From Methylotenera sp. (GTDB lineage: Bacteria; Pseudomonadota; Gammaproteobacteria; Burkholderiales; Methylophilaceae), in contig NZ_JAQSCU010000010.1 in the NCBI RefSeq assembly GCF_029945535.1, positions 195,290 through 259,289 of the forward strand: a DNA stretch of 64,000 bases. Direction: 5' to 3'. A program made the translations under genes and the position numbers. Under the pieces are notes generated by a model, which saw nothing but the letters and a program-made list of their open reading frames with translations, did no database searches and was not told the DNA's origin. Shown in pieces: positions 28,196 through 37,386 of the stretch (positions are counted from its first letter, which is position 1; every line of letters begins with the position of its first letter).

Positions 28196-30106
28196 TTAAA
28201 GATTTTTAGCGTCCAGCTCTTCCCATCGAGCTAGTGATTTTTCTAACGAACCTTCAATTTCGATAAGTCTTGCTTGCAAGGTTTTGACTAACGTAGCTTG
28301 TGTCTTGTAGAGTTCGCCATCAGCGAGTTGTTCATTAATACTTGCTTGTTCTAACTCTAGCTTTTCAATTTCTGCAGGTATCGCCGCCAACTCTTTCTCT
28401 TCTTTAAAACTCAGTTTTGAGCTGGGTTTAGCTTGAGCAGTATTGCTAGGCTTTGTACTAGCTTTAGCCGCTTGAGCTTGCTGTGCTTTTTTCTCTTCCA
28501 AGCGTTGTTGCGTGTAACGTTGCCAATCATCATAGCCGCCGCCAAACTCAGTAAGTACTGCGTTACCTTCAAAGGCAATGACTTGTGTCACTGTGTTTTC
28601 TAAAAATGCACGGTCGTGGCTGACTAAGAATAACGTACCTGCAAACTCTTGTAGCAAGCTTTCTAGCAGTTCTAGTGTGTCGATATCCAAGTCGTTCGTC
28701 GGCTCATCTAGCACTAATACATTGGCAGGGCGGGCAAACAAACGTGCTAATAATAAGCGGTTACGTTCGCCACCTGATAGCGACTTAACTGGGGAACGTG
28801 AGCGTTGTGGTGGAAATAGAAAGTCTTCTAAATAGCTAATCACGTGTTTGCGTTCATTGCCAATTTCTACGAAGTCCGAACCTGGGCTAATGGTATCTGC
28901 CAGAGTTGCTTCTTCATCAAGCTGTTCGCGCATTTGGTCAAAATAAGCTACGTTGATTTTAGTACCACGTTCCACATTGCCGCTATCGGCTTCAATATCA
29001 CCTAAAATGAGTTTGAGCAGGGTGGTTTTACCAATACCGTTCGGGCCGAGTAGGCCGATTTTGTCACCACGTAAAATGCGCGTGCTAAAGTTATTAATCA
29101 ACGTTCTGTTGCCATAAGCTTTGCTGACGTTTTCTAGTTCAGCAACCAGTTTTCCGCTACGTTCGCCAGCATCTAAATTCAGTTTTACATTACCTTGACG
29201 TTCACGGCGAGCCGCGCGATCTAAGCGAAGTGCTTCTAAACGGCGCACGCGGCCTTCATTACGGGTGCGGCGAGCTTTAATGCCTTGGCGTATCCATACT
29301 TCTTCTTGTGCTAGAAACTTATCAAACTTAGCTGCGTGAACTTCCTCTACGGCAATTAACTCTTCTTTTTTGATCTGATAGTCAGCAAAATTACCGACAA
29401 AGTCTGTGAGTATGCCGCGATCTAATTCGGTAATGCGCGTCGCAAGTCTATTTAAAAAGCGTCGGTCATGGGTAATAAACAATACGCAGCCATTAAAGCT
29501 TAGTAATAGCTCTTCTAGCCATTCAATGGCTTCTAAATCAAGGTGGTTGGTTGGCTCATCCAGTAATAACACTTCAGGTTCGGCCACCAGTGCGCGGCCT
29601 AGGGCAACGCGCTTACGCCAGCCGCCTGATAAAGTAGACACTAAAGCGTCGGCATCTAAGTTTAAGCGACTCAGTACGGTTTCCACACGAGATTGCGCTG
29701 CCCAGCCATTTTGCGTATCTAAATCATGTTGTAGATGCTGCATTTTGGTCATCAAAGCATCGATGTCTGCGTCTGGCATGCCCATATCATGGGTCACTTG
29801 GTGGTAATCAATAATTGTTTGTTGCAGACCTCCCAAACCTTCGGCTACCGCTTCAAATACCGTGTGTGTAGTATCTAACTCAGGCTCTTGCGGTACATAT
29901 ACTACGCGGGCGCTTGGTGAGCGCCATACCGTGCCTTCATCTAACTTAATGGTACCAGCGATGGCTTTTAATAAGCTTGATTTGCCTGCACCATTGCGGC
30001 CAATCAGGCCTACACGTTCGCCAGCATCCAATTGAAATGAGGCTTTGTCTAAAAGAGCATGATGTCCAAAGGCGAGTGAAGCGTTATCTAATGTAATGTA
30101 AGGCAT
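28196..30106 (-). CDS. uup: ABC-F ATP-binding protein (Uup-like)
   Basis: Two ABC modules (GRNGAGKSSLLK, GPNGIGKTTLLK; LSGGWRKRVALGRAL, LSGGERNRLLLARLF), C-terminal coiled coil. Confidence 0.9.
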   Translation of the reverse strand: MPYITLDNASLAFGHHALLDKASFQLDAGERVGLIGRNGAGKSSLLKAIAGTIKLDEGTVWRSPSARVVYVPQEPELDTTHTVFEAVAEGLGGLQQTIIDYHQVTHDMGMPDADIDALMTKMQHLQHDLDTQNGWAAQSRVETVLSRLNLDADALVSTLSGGWRKRVALGRALVAEPEVLLLDEPTNHLDLEAIEWLEELLLSFNGCVLFITHDRRFLNRLATRITELDRGILTDFVGNFADYQIKKEELIAVEEVHAAKFDKFLAQEEVWIRQGIKARRTRNEGRVRRLEALRLDRAARRERQGNVKLNLDAGERSGKLVAELENVSKAYGNRTLINNFSTRILRGDKIGLLGPNGIGKTTLLKLILGDIEADSGNVERGTKINVAYFDQMREQLDEEATLADTISPGSDFVEIGNERKHVISYLEDFLFPPQRSRSPVKSLSGGERNRLLLARLFARPANVLVLDEPTNDLDIDTLELLESLLQEFAGTLFLVSHDRAFLENTVTQVIAFEGNAVLTEFGGGYDDWQRYTQQRLEEKKAQQAQAAKASTKPSNTAQAKPSSKLSFKEEKELAAIPAEIEKLELEQASINEQLADGELYKTQATLVKTLQARLIEIEGSLEKSLARWEELDAKNL

Positions 30107-30258
30107 GATTCTGTTGCTTTCGGTGCTGTAAGTCTTTACTAAGAGATTCAGGATTTATTAAATGAGAGACTGTACTAAGGTGTACTTTAATCTGTGTTGT
30201 TTGCTAAATAAGCACATTATACATCGCTTGCTAGTATATAAATTCAAGCATATTGTTT

Positions 30259-30302
30259 AATACATCACAACTATATTGTACACAATTTAATTGTGATGTA
30301 TT
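30259..30302. promoter_or_regulatory. Inverted-repeat operator candidate upstream of the MarR/OhrR-like gene
   Basis: AATACATCACAA-20 nt-TTGTGATGTATT (12-bp perfect arms) with inner ATTGTACACAAT. Confidence 0.7.
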
Positions 30303-30311
30303 ATTTCAATC

Positions 30312-30782
30312 ATGGAAAATATAACAACACCTCAGGCAAGTGCTAAAGTCTTAAATGTGGATTTGCAGCTATGCTTTGCGCTTTACTCAGCCTCATTGAG
30401 TATGACAAAGACGTATAAGCCTTTGTTAGCAAAACTCAAGCTGACGTATCCGCAATATTTAGTTTTATTGGTGCTATGGGAAAAAGACGGCGTGACCGTC
30501 AATAGCATTGGAGAACGGTTGTTTTCAGATTCAGGCACACTAACACCGCTGCTTAAGCGCTTAGAAAAGTTAGGTTTAATTCAGCGCCAGCGCGCTATTG
30601 AAGACGAGCGCAAGGTCATTATTACGCTAACAGAGCAGGGTAAGTTATTGCAATCTCAGGCGGCTGATATACATCCACAAATTGCTTGTAGTACAGGTTG
30701 CACGCTTACTGAGCTGAAAGAACTCAACAGCCAGCTCATTTTACTAAGAACAAGTTTAATTAATAAATTAGTAACACCGTAA
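30312..30782 (+). CDS. MarR-family regulator, OhrR-like
   Basis: LQLCFALYSASLSMTK with conserved Cys; YPQYLVLLVLWE; winged HTH. Confidence 0.87.
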   Translation: MENITTPQASAKVLNVDLQLCFALYSASLSMTKTYKPLLAKLKLTYPQYLVLLVLWEKDGVTVNSIGERLFSDSGTLTPLLKRLEKLGLIQRQRAIEDERKVIITLTEQGKLLQSQAADIHPQIACSTGCTLTELKELNSQLILLRTSLINKLVTP

Positions 30783-30839
30783 TTAGAATATACGTATTAG
30801 CTTTACACATTTCACTTTATTAAAATCTAGGAGAATAGT

Positions 30840-31865
30840 ATGAACAAAAAACGCTCATTATTGAATATCAAAAGCCTGGCACTTTCTGTGCTGGTGTTGA
30901 GCATATCTAATGCCTATGCAGAGGATGCAAAAGTGGCTGAAAGCAGCAAACCAGTGGTGGAGCAGATTGTTAACACGCTGACCAAATTATCAGGCGGTCC
31001 TTATCAAGGTTATCGTGCTAATCATGCAAAAGGTATTGTCGTGCAAGGTGAATTCGTACCAGCAAAGTCAGCTGCCAGCTTGAGTAAAGCAGTACATTTG
31101 CAAACAAAACCTAGTCCAGTGACAGTACGTTTTTCAGATGCCACAGGTCTGCCAACCATTCCAGATGCCGATGGCAATGCTTTTCCTAAGGGCATCGCGA
31201 TTCGCTTTCAGCTAGCAGAAGGTGCCTATACTGATATTGTGAGTATTTCTACCAATGGCTTTCCTGCAGCCAAGCCTGAAGACTTTTTAGGGTTATTAAA
31301 TTCTATAGCGGCGAGCGGCCCTGATGCTGCAAAACCATCACCAGTTGAACAATTCTTAGGGTCACATCCAGCAGCACTGGCTTTTGTGCAAATGCCAAAA
31401 CCAGCGCCTGTGAGTTTTGCAACAGAGAGTTTTTACGGTGTAAACGCGTTTAAATTTACCAATGCCAAAGGTGAAACACAGTATGGCCGTTATCGCATCA
31501 CTCCAATCAACGGGGCTGAGTTCTTAACCAAAGAACAAGCGGCTCAAGCAACACCAAACTATTTGATGGAAGAGCTGCCAGTACGTTTAAGCAAAGCCCC
31601 AGCTAAATTTAAAATTGCTGTGCAATTGGCTGACAAAGGTGATGTAGTGAATGACCCTACAGTGGTTTGGCCAGAAACCAGAAAACAAATTGAATTAGGC
31701 ACGCTAACGCTCAAAAACGTAGATGTTGATGGCGTCAAGTTTGAGAAAGCGACGATGTTCAATCCGCTGGTATTAGTCGATGGTATCGATGCTTCTGATG
31801 ATCCAATATTGTTAGCCCGTCCAGCTGCTTATGCGGTGAGTTACGGTAGACGTTTAGGCCAATAA
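30840..31865 (+). CDS. Periplasmic catalase-family peroxidase
   Basis: Signal peptide; YRANHAKGIVVQGEFVP, VTVRFSDATGLPTIPD, GIAIRFQL motifs. Confidence 0.88.
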   Translation: MNKKRSLLNIKSLALSVLVLSISNAYAEDAKVAESSKPVVEQIVNTLTKLSGGPYQGYRANHAKGIVVQGEFVPAKSAASLSKAVHLQTKPSPVTVRFSDATGLPTIPDADGNAFPKGIAIRFQLAEGAYTDIVSISTNGFPAAKPEDFLGLLNSIAASGPDAAKPSPVEQFLGSHPAALAFVQMPKPAPVSFATESFYGVNAFKFTNAKGETQYGRYRITPINGAEFLTKEQAAQATPNYLMEELPVRLSKAPAKFKIAVQLADKGDVVNDPTVVWPETRKQIELGTLTLKNVDVDGVKFEKATMFNPLVLVDGIDASDDPILLARPAAYAVSYGRRLGQ

Positions 31866-31930
31866 TCATTTAGCTAATAACGAGCATTTATTTGAGTTGT
31901 ATTTTCAGATAAATGCTCAGTTAGATTGAA

Positions 31931-33967
31931 TCAATTGTTAATGTTAAGCATGGCGCGAATATTCGCCATTTTAGATTTACCAAATTCTTTACTAGCTTCT
32001 GCGTCTTTATTAAACGGATTACCAAAGTGACGCACATCATCTTTTGGTAATTCCGCAATAAAGCGGCTAGGTTCACACATTTGCATTTCACCTGCGCGCT
32101 TACGTTTTTTGCACCATGAAATATTCAGCGATTTCTGTGCGCGAGTAATCCCCACATACATCAAGCGTCGTTCTTCTTCAATTTTTGTGGGGTCTGTAAC
32201 GCCTAAATCGATACTTTCGCGATGCGGCAATATGCCTTCTTCAACGCCAATTAAAAACACATGGCCAAACTCCAAACCTTTTGCTGCATGTAACGTAGAT
32301 AGTTTAACAGCATCAGGCTCGCCATCTTCACGGCCTTCCAGCATACTCATCAGCGACACCATCTGCGTGAGTTCTAATAAGTTTTTGCCGTCAGTCTCGT
32401 TGCCAAACTCTGTGCTTGCTTCACCTTTTTTAGTCAGCCAGCCAATAAAATCAAGCACATTTTTCCATTTGCTCTCAGCAGCGCGCGGCTCATCGCTATC
32501 GTATAAAAAGGCTTCGTATTGTATGGTGGTAAGCAAGTCGTTAAGCACTTCACCTGCTGGGTCGCGCACAGCACGTTCTTGAATTTTTTGAATATAAGTA
32601 CAAAAATTCAACAAGTCTTCTAGCTGTTTATTGCCTATGTCATTTTGAAAGTCGCCCTCAAACGCCGCGGCAAACAATGATATTTTGTGTAAGCTGGCAA
32701 ACTCGCCTAAACGCTCAAGCGTAGTATTACCTATACCTTTTTTAGGCGTAGTGGCCGCGCGGATGAAAGCAGGGTCGTCATCTTCGTTAGCCACTAAGCG
32801 CAAATAACTGATTAAATCTTTAATTTCGGCTTTATCAAAAAAGGATTGGCCGCCCGAGATGGTGTAGGGGATTTTGTGATTACGCAGGTATTGTTCAAAA
32901 ATACGCGCTTGGTGGTTGCCGCGGTAAAGAATAGCGTAATCCAGAAACTTAGTGCGGTTTTCAAACTTATGCGCTTGCAGCTTCATAATGACGGATTCGG
33001 CTTCAGCTTCCTCACTCATACATGCAGACACTTGAATTAAATCACCCGTGCCTAAATCGCTCCACAGTTTCTTTTCAAAAAGCTTTGGGTTATTCGCAAT
33101 CACCGCGTTGGCGCCACGCAATATGCGTATCGTAGAGCGATAATTCTGTTCTAGCTTGATGACTTTTAACTTGCTAAAGTCCTCTGTCAGTTGGCGTAAA
33201 TTCTCTACGTCCGCGCCACGCCAGCCGTAAATCGCTTGGTCGTCATCGCCCACTGCGGTAAATTGCCCACGCAGACCAGTAAGCATTTTTACCAGTTTGT
33301 ACTGGCAAGCATTGGTGTCTTGGTATTCATCTATCAGTAGATATTGCAACTTGCGCTGCCACTTATTAAGCGCAGCTTCGTGTTCATCAAATAACTCGAC
33401 AGGTAACTTAATTAAGTCATCAAAATCAACTGCTTGATAAGCTTTTAGCGTTTGTTGATATAGCTGGTAAACCTTGGCTGCTGCGTGAGTGAGTTCCTCT
33501 TCGGCAGTGGCTTTGGCTTGGTCTGGATTAACAAAACCATTCTTCCAATGCGAGATTTGCGATTGCGTCTTGCGTAATAACTGCTTATCAGTGGTGGCTA
33601 AAATATCAGCAAGAATCTTAAAGCTATCCGATGAATCCAAGATTGAAAACTGAGGTTTATAACCAAGTAATGATGCTTCAGCGCGCAACATTTGCAAACC
33701 AAGCGAGTGAAACGTCGCAATGGTTAAACCTTTGATGTTTTTACCCACCATTAACTTACCTACACGTTCTTGCATCTCCCGTGCTGCTTTGTTGGTAAAG
33801 GTGATGGCTGCGATTTCTTTAGGCGAGTAACCTGCTTCATCAATCAAATAGCTGATTTTTTGCGTAATTACACGAGTTTTGCCACTACCTGCACCAGCAA
33901 GTACTAGCAATGGACCATCGAGATATTTAACAGCGTCGCGTTGGGGCGCGTTCAGAGAATTTAACAT
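31931..33967 (-). CDS. rep: ATP-dependent DNA helicase Rep
   Basis: LNAPQRDAVKYLDGPLLVLAGAGSGKTRVI; UvrD/Rep motifs QNYRST, YVGITRAQ. Confidence 0.93.
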   Translation of the reverse strand: MLNSLNAPQRDAVKYLDGPLLVLAGAGSGKTRVITQKISYLIDEAGYSPKEIAAITFTNKAAREMQERVGKLMVGKNIKGLTIATFHSLGLQMLRAEASLLGYKPQFSILDSSDSFKILADILATTDKQLLRKTQSQISHWKNGFVNPDQAKATAEEELTHAAAKVYQLYQQTLKAYQAVDFDDLIKLPVELFDEHEAALNKWQRKLQYLLIDEYQDTNACQYKLVKMLTGLRGQFTAVGDDDQAIYGWRGADVENLRQLTEDFSKLKVIKLEQNYRSTIRILRGANAVIANNPKLFEKKLWSDLGTGDLIQVSACMSEEAEAESVIMKLQAHKFENRTKFLDYAILYRGNHQARIFEQYLRNHKIPYTISGGQSFFDKAEIKDLISYLRLVANEDDDPAFIRAATTPKKGIGNTTLERLGEFASLHKISLFAAAFEGDFQNDIGNKQLEDLLNFCTYIQKIQERAVRDPAGEVLNDLLTTIQYEAFLYDSDEPRAAESKWKNVLDFIGWLTKKGEASTEFGNETDGKNLLELTQMVSLMSMLEGREDGEPDAVKLSTLHAAKGLEFGHVFLIGVEEGILPHRESIDLGVTDPTKIEEERRLMYVGITRAQKSLNISWCKKRKRAGEMQMCEPSRFIAELPKDDVRHFGNPFNKDAEASKEFGKSKMANIRAMLNINN

Positions 33968-34107
33968 GCAGTGCTTTTTGGAGTTCTTGTGTAAAACTTA
34001 AGCGTAAGATTTTAACGTTTAAGGCTATAACAAGCTATCAATTAAATGATTAAAGCATGCCATAATTGCTGACTCAAAAATAAGCACATAAATGTTAAAG
34101 GAATAGC

Positions 34108-34380
34108 ATGCGATCGAGCGCAAGATCTACCAGAGCCAGTGCCGCGATTGATAGGCTAAAACGACGTAGCGGCAACGACAACTATTCAATGTCCATGAAT
34201 AGCGGCGCTATGTTTAGCCTGCTGCTAGCCACTGGTGGGGGAGATTCCGAACGTTTATGTGAGCCGATGATGATGGAAGATTTTGTGGCGTTTGTGAATG
34301 CTTATGGTCCACAAACGCCTAAACGTGTCAGTAAATTAGATATTGAATTTAGTAAGCAACTGACTAAAAAGAGCGAATAA
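34108..34380 (+). CDS. Small protein of unknown function (90 aa)
   Basis: ORF with upstream aaagga; no recognised domain. Confidence 0.55.
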   Translation: MRSSARSTRASAAIDRLKRRSGNDNYSMSMNSGAMFSLLLATGGGDSERLCEPMMMEDFVAFVNAYGPQTPKRVSKLDIEFSKQLTKKSE

Positions 34381-34438
34381 GCTTAACTTAAGAAATCTTT
34401 GCTCGAAGGTGGAAACCATTCACAAAAGCATCAAACAT

Positions 34439-34513
34439 CCGTCATTCCCGCGTAGGCGGGAATCCAGTCAAGTGGTTGATTAGCCTAGATTCCCGCCTAC
34501 GCGGGAATGATGG
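34439..34513. repeat. Paired inverted copies of a short palindromic repeat
   Basis: ccgtcattcccgcgtaggcgggaatc ... gattcccgcctacgcgggaatgatgg: each arm itself palindromic. Confidence 0.85.
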
Positions 34514-34569
34514 AAAATAGAGGGGTGAAATTAAGCGTCAAATTGCTTCGTGCAAAGCTCCCACTTCAT

Positions 34570-36447
34570 TTAAATATGCACCCTAGTACCTAATTCAATC
34601 ACACTGTTACTTGGAATATTGAAATAGCCCACAACGCTCCCAGCGTTTCGTGACATCAAGGCAAATAAATCATCACGCCATTTAGCCATCTTCCCACCAG
34701 GGCCAGAAATCACAGTTTCACGACTAATAAAGTATGAAGTAGTGAACGGGTCGATTGAAAAGCCGACTAAATTGCTCTCAGCAAGTGCTTTGGGGATGTT
34801 AGGCGTTTCCATAAAGCCGTAGTGTAATTTCACTTGCCAAAAGCCTGCGCCAATCTCTTTAATTGCAAAGCGCTGCTCTTTTTCTACAGTGGGCGTGTCG
34901 GCAAACTCCACTGTCAGAATCAGGTTCGTTTGATGTAACACCTGATTATGCTTCAAGTTATGCATCAGCGCTTGCGGTACAGTGTCTGGGTTTGCGCAAA
35001 GAAATATAGCGGTACGTTCAATTCTAGCTTTGGTATCGCGGGTGATATTTTTAACAAAATCTTCAAGTTTTGGGTCATCTTCGTGAATATGTTGCAGTAA
35101 AATTTCGCGACCTTGTTTCCACGTCCACATAATGGTAACTAAGCTGATTCCAAGCGCAATTGGGAACCATCCGCCTTTGAAAAACTTAGCTGAGCAAGAG
35201 GTCAGTAATAACAAGTCTAGGGCAAAGAAAGCGATAGTTGCGCTCAACGCTAGCCATACTGGATATTTCCAGTTGTGGCGTATCACAAAGTAGGTGAGTA
35301 TCGTGGTGATTAGCATTGTGCCTGTCACGGCAATACCATAGGCTGAAGCAATCGCAGATGAGTTTTGAAAAGCGATAGTCAGCATGATGACGGCAGCCAA
35401 TAACAACCAATTGATTGCGGGTACATAAATTTGGCCTGATTCACTTGCAGACGTATGCAGGATTTGCATTCTAGGTAAAAATCCAAGTTGTATGGCTTGC
35501 TGCGTGATGGAATACGTACCTGAAATAACCGCCTGAGAGGCAATAATAGTTGCCATTGTTGCCAGTACCACAACTGGTATTAACCATTCTTGTGGGAAAG
35601 ATAGATAGAACGGATTACTTACCGCGGCTGGCGTTGTAAGTAGCAATGCGCCTTGACCAAGATAATTAAGTGCTAAGCATGGGAAAACTAAACATGTCCA
35701 TGCGATGCGTATAGCAGGTCTACCAAAGTGTCCCATGTCGGCATAAAGCGCTTCTGCACCTGTAATGGCTAATGTCACTGCACCTACAGCTAAAAATACG
35801 CCAGTACCTCGGTCAGCTAAAAAATGAAACGCATAAATTGGATTTAATGCATTAAGAATAACTGGGTTTTGCAATATGTGATGAACGCCAACAATGCCTA
35901 GTGTGGCAAACCAAACAATCACGATAGGCCCAAAGAACTTACCGACTGTGTTTGTGCCATATTTTTGCACTGCAAAGAGTGAAATTAAAATGGTCAGCGC
36001 AATTGGAATAACGTATGTGGAGAGCTCCGGTTTTATGAGCTCCATACCTTCAACTGCGGAAAGTACAGAGATGGCGGGCGTGAGTATGCTGTCACCATAA
36101 AACAGCGCGGCACCAAACACACCTAAAGCCATGAGTATTTTTTTACGATTTGGTGCAGAGCCTGAGCTGGAAATAGCGAGTGCCAGCAAAGCCATTACGC
36201 CACCTTCACCGCGATTATCTGCTCGTAATACTAGTATCACGTATTTCAACATCACGACTAGCATCAACGCCCAGAACACGGCTGAGATGGCGCCAATGAT
36301 GTTAGCTTGATTAAGCGCGATACCTGTAGCTTCGCTAAAAATGACTTGGATGGTATATAAGGGGCTTGTTCCAATGTCGCCGTAAACAACACCGATAGCC
36401 CCTAAAGTAAGTGCTGCCAGACTCTTAGATTTTATATTGTTACTCAT
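34570..36447 (-). CDS. kup: KUP-family potassium uptake protein (second copy)
   Basis: LGAIGVVYGDIGTSPLYTIQVIF; DNRGEGGVMALLALA; 625 aa. Confidence 0.94.
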   Translation of the reverse strand: MSNNIKSKSLAALTLGAIGVVYGDIGTSPLYTIQVIFSEATGIALNQANIIGAISAVFWALMLVVMLKYVILVLRADNRGEGGVMALLALAISSSGSAPNRKKILMALGVFGAALFYGDSILTPAISVLSAVEGMELIKPELSTYVIPIALTILISLFAVQKYGTNTVGKFFGPIVIVWFATLGIVGVHHILQNPVILNALNPIYAFHFLADRGTGVFLAVGAVTLAITGAEALYADMGHFGRPAIRIAWTCLVFPCLALNYLGQGALLLTTPAAVSNPFYLSFPQEWLIPVVVLATMATIIASQAVISGTYSITQQAIQLGFLPRMQILHTSASESGQIYVPAINWLLLAAVIMLTIAFQNSSAIASAYGIAVTGTMLITTILTYFVIRHNWKYPVWLALSATIAFFALDLLLLTSCSAKFFKGGWFPIALGISLVTIMWTWKQGREILLQHIHEDDPKLEDFVKNITRDTKARIERTAIFLCANPDTVPQALMHNLKHNQVLHQTNLILTVEFADTPTVEKEQRFAIKEIGAGFWQVKLHYGFMETPNIPKALAESNLVGFSIDPFTTSYFISRETVISGPGGKMAKWRDDLFALMSRNAGSVVGYFNIPSNSVIELGTRVHI

Positions 36448-36540
36448 GATGTGTTTTAAATGCCTTGTATTATTATGACAAGGTCATTAAAACAGGGGTG
36501 ATGTATCAATCACATAAACAAGATTGATACTTTTATTTAG

Positions 36541-36666
36541 GGTGTCATTCCGTGCTTGACACGGAATCTAGTGACTTTATCAGGGAAGCTGATAAGAAAT
36601 ACTAAAGCCAGCAAGCCTGCAAGCATTGCTAAAAGACGCTGGATACTGACTTTCGTCGGTATGACG
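36541..36666. repeat. Putative dispersed repeat with imperfect terminal inverted repeats
   Basis: Begins tgtcattccgtgcttgacacggaatctagtgac and ends gctggatactgactttcgtcggtatgacg; GTCATTCC versus GGTATGAC ends. Confidence 0.5.
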
Positions 36667-36699
36667 ATTGTAAAAAAATACTACTTTTAACTTAGGAAT

Positions 36700-37386
36700 T
36701 TAAGTCGCGGCGAGCCTGTAACCTATGCCAGCTTCGGTCAATATATAACGCGGTGTAGCAGGGCTTTTCTCAAGTCGGGCACGTAATCGCCCCATATGGA
36801 TACGCAAATAATGCGTGTCATCTACATATTCGGCGCCCCAAACTTCGGTCAATAGCTGGCGATGTGTGAATGCCTTGCCTGGCTTCGTCACCAATATGAA
36901 CAGCAATTTAAACTCGATTGGGGTTAAATGCACCGGCTGCTGATTTAATAACACCGTGGAATTGACAGTATCTATTGTTAACTCATCTACGTGATATACA
37001 TCGTCACGCAATGACATCATCGCCGTGCGTTTGAGCGCTACTTTAACTCTGGCGAGAAGCTCATTCACGCCAAAAGGTTTGGCTAAATAATCATCAGCGC
37101 CATCGTTAAAGCAGTCTACTTTTTCTTGCTCTGCTTGGCGTGCAGAGAGCACCAGTATTGGAATATCTGAATTCAGGCGCACGTATGCAATCACCTCTCG
37201 ACCATCACCATCAGGCAGATTCAAATCTAGTATCACTAAGGCAGGTTTGTTTGCATCAAATAAACGCTTACCCTCTGCAATGGTATGCGCACACAAGGTG
37301 TGATAGCCATTAGCTTTCAAGCTGGATTGCAGAAATTGACTGATCTGCAAATCATCTTCAACCACTAGAATATGATTATTGGACAT
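36700..37386 (-). CDS. kdpE: KdpE-like OmpR-family response regulator
   Basis: Receiver domain HILVVEDDLQISQFL; winged helix C-terminus; overlaps the adjacent KdpD-like kinase gene. Confidence 0.85.
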   Translation of the reverse strand: MSNNHILVVEDDLQISQFLQSSLKANGYHTLCAHTIAEGKRLFDANKPALVILDLNLPDGDGREVIAYVRLNSDIPILVLSARQAEQEKVDCFNDGADDYLAKPFGVNELLARVKVALKRTAMMSLRDDVYHVDELTIDTVNSTVLLNQQPVHLTPIEFKLLFILVTKPGKAFTHRQLLTEVWGAEYVDDTHYLRIHMGRLRARLEKSPATPRYILTEAGIGYRLAAT

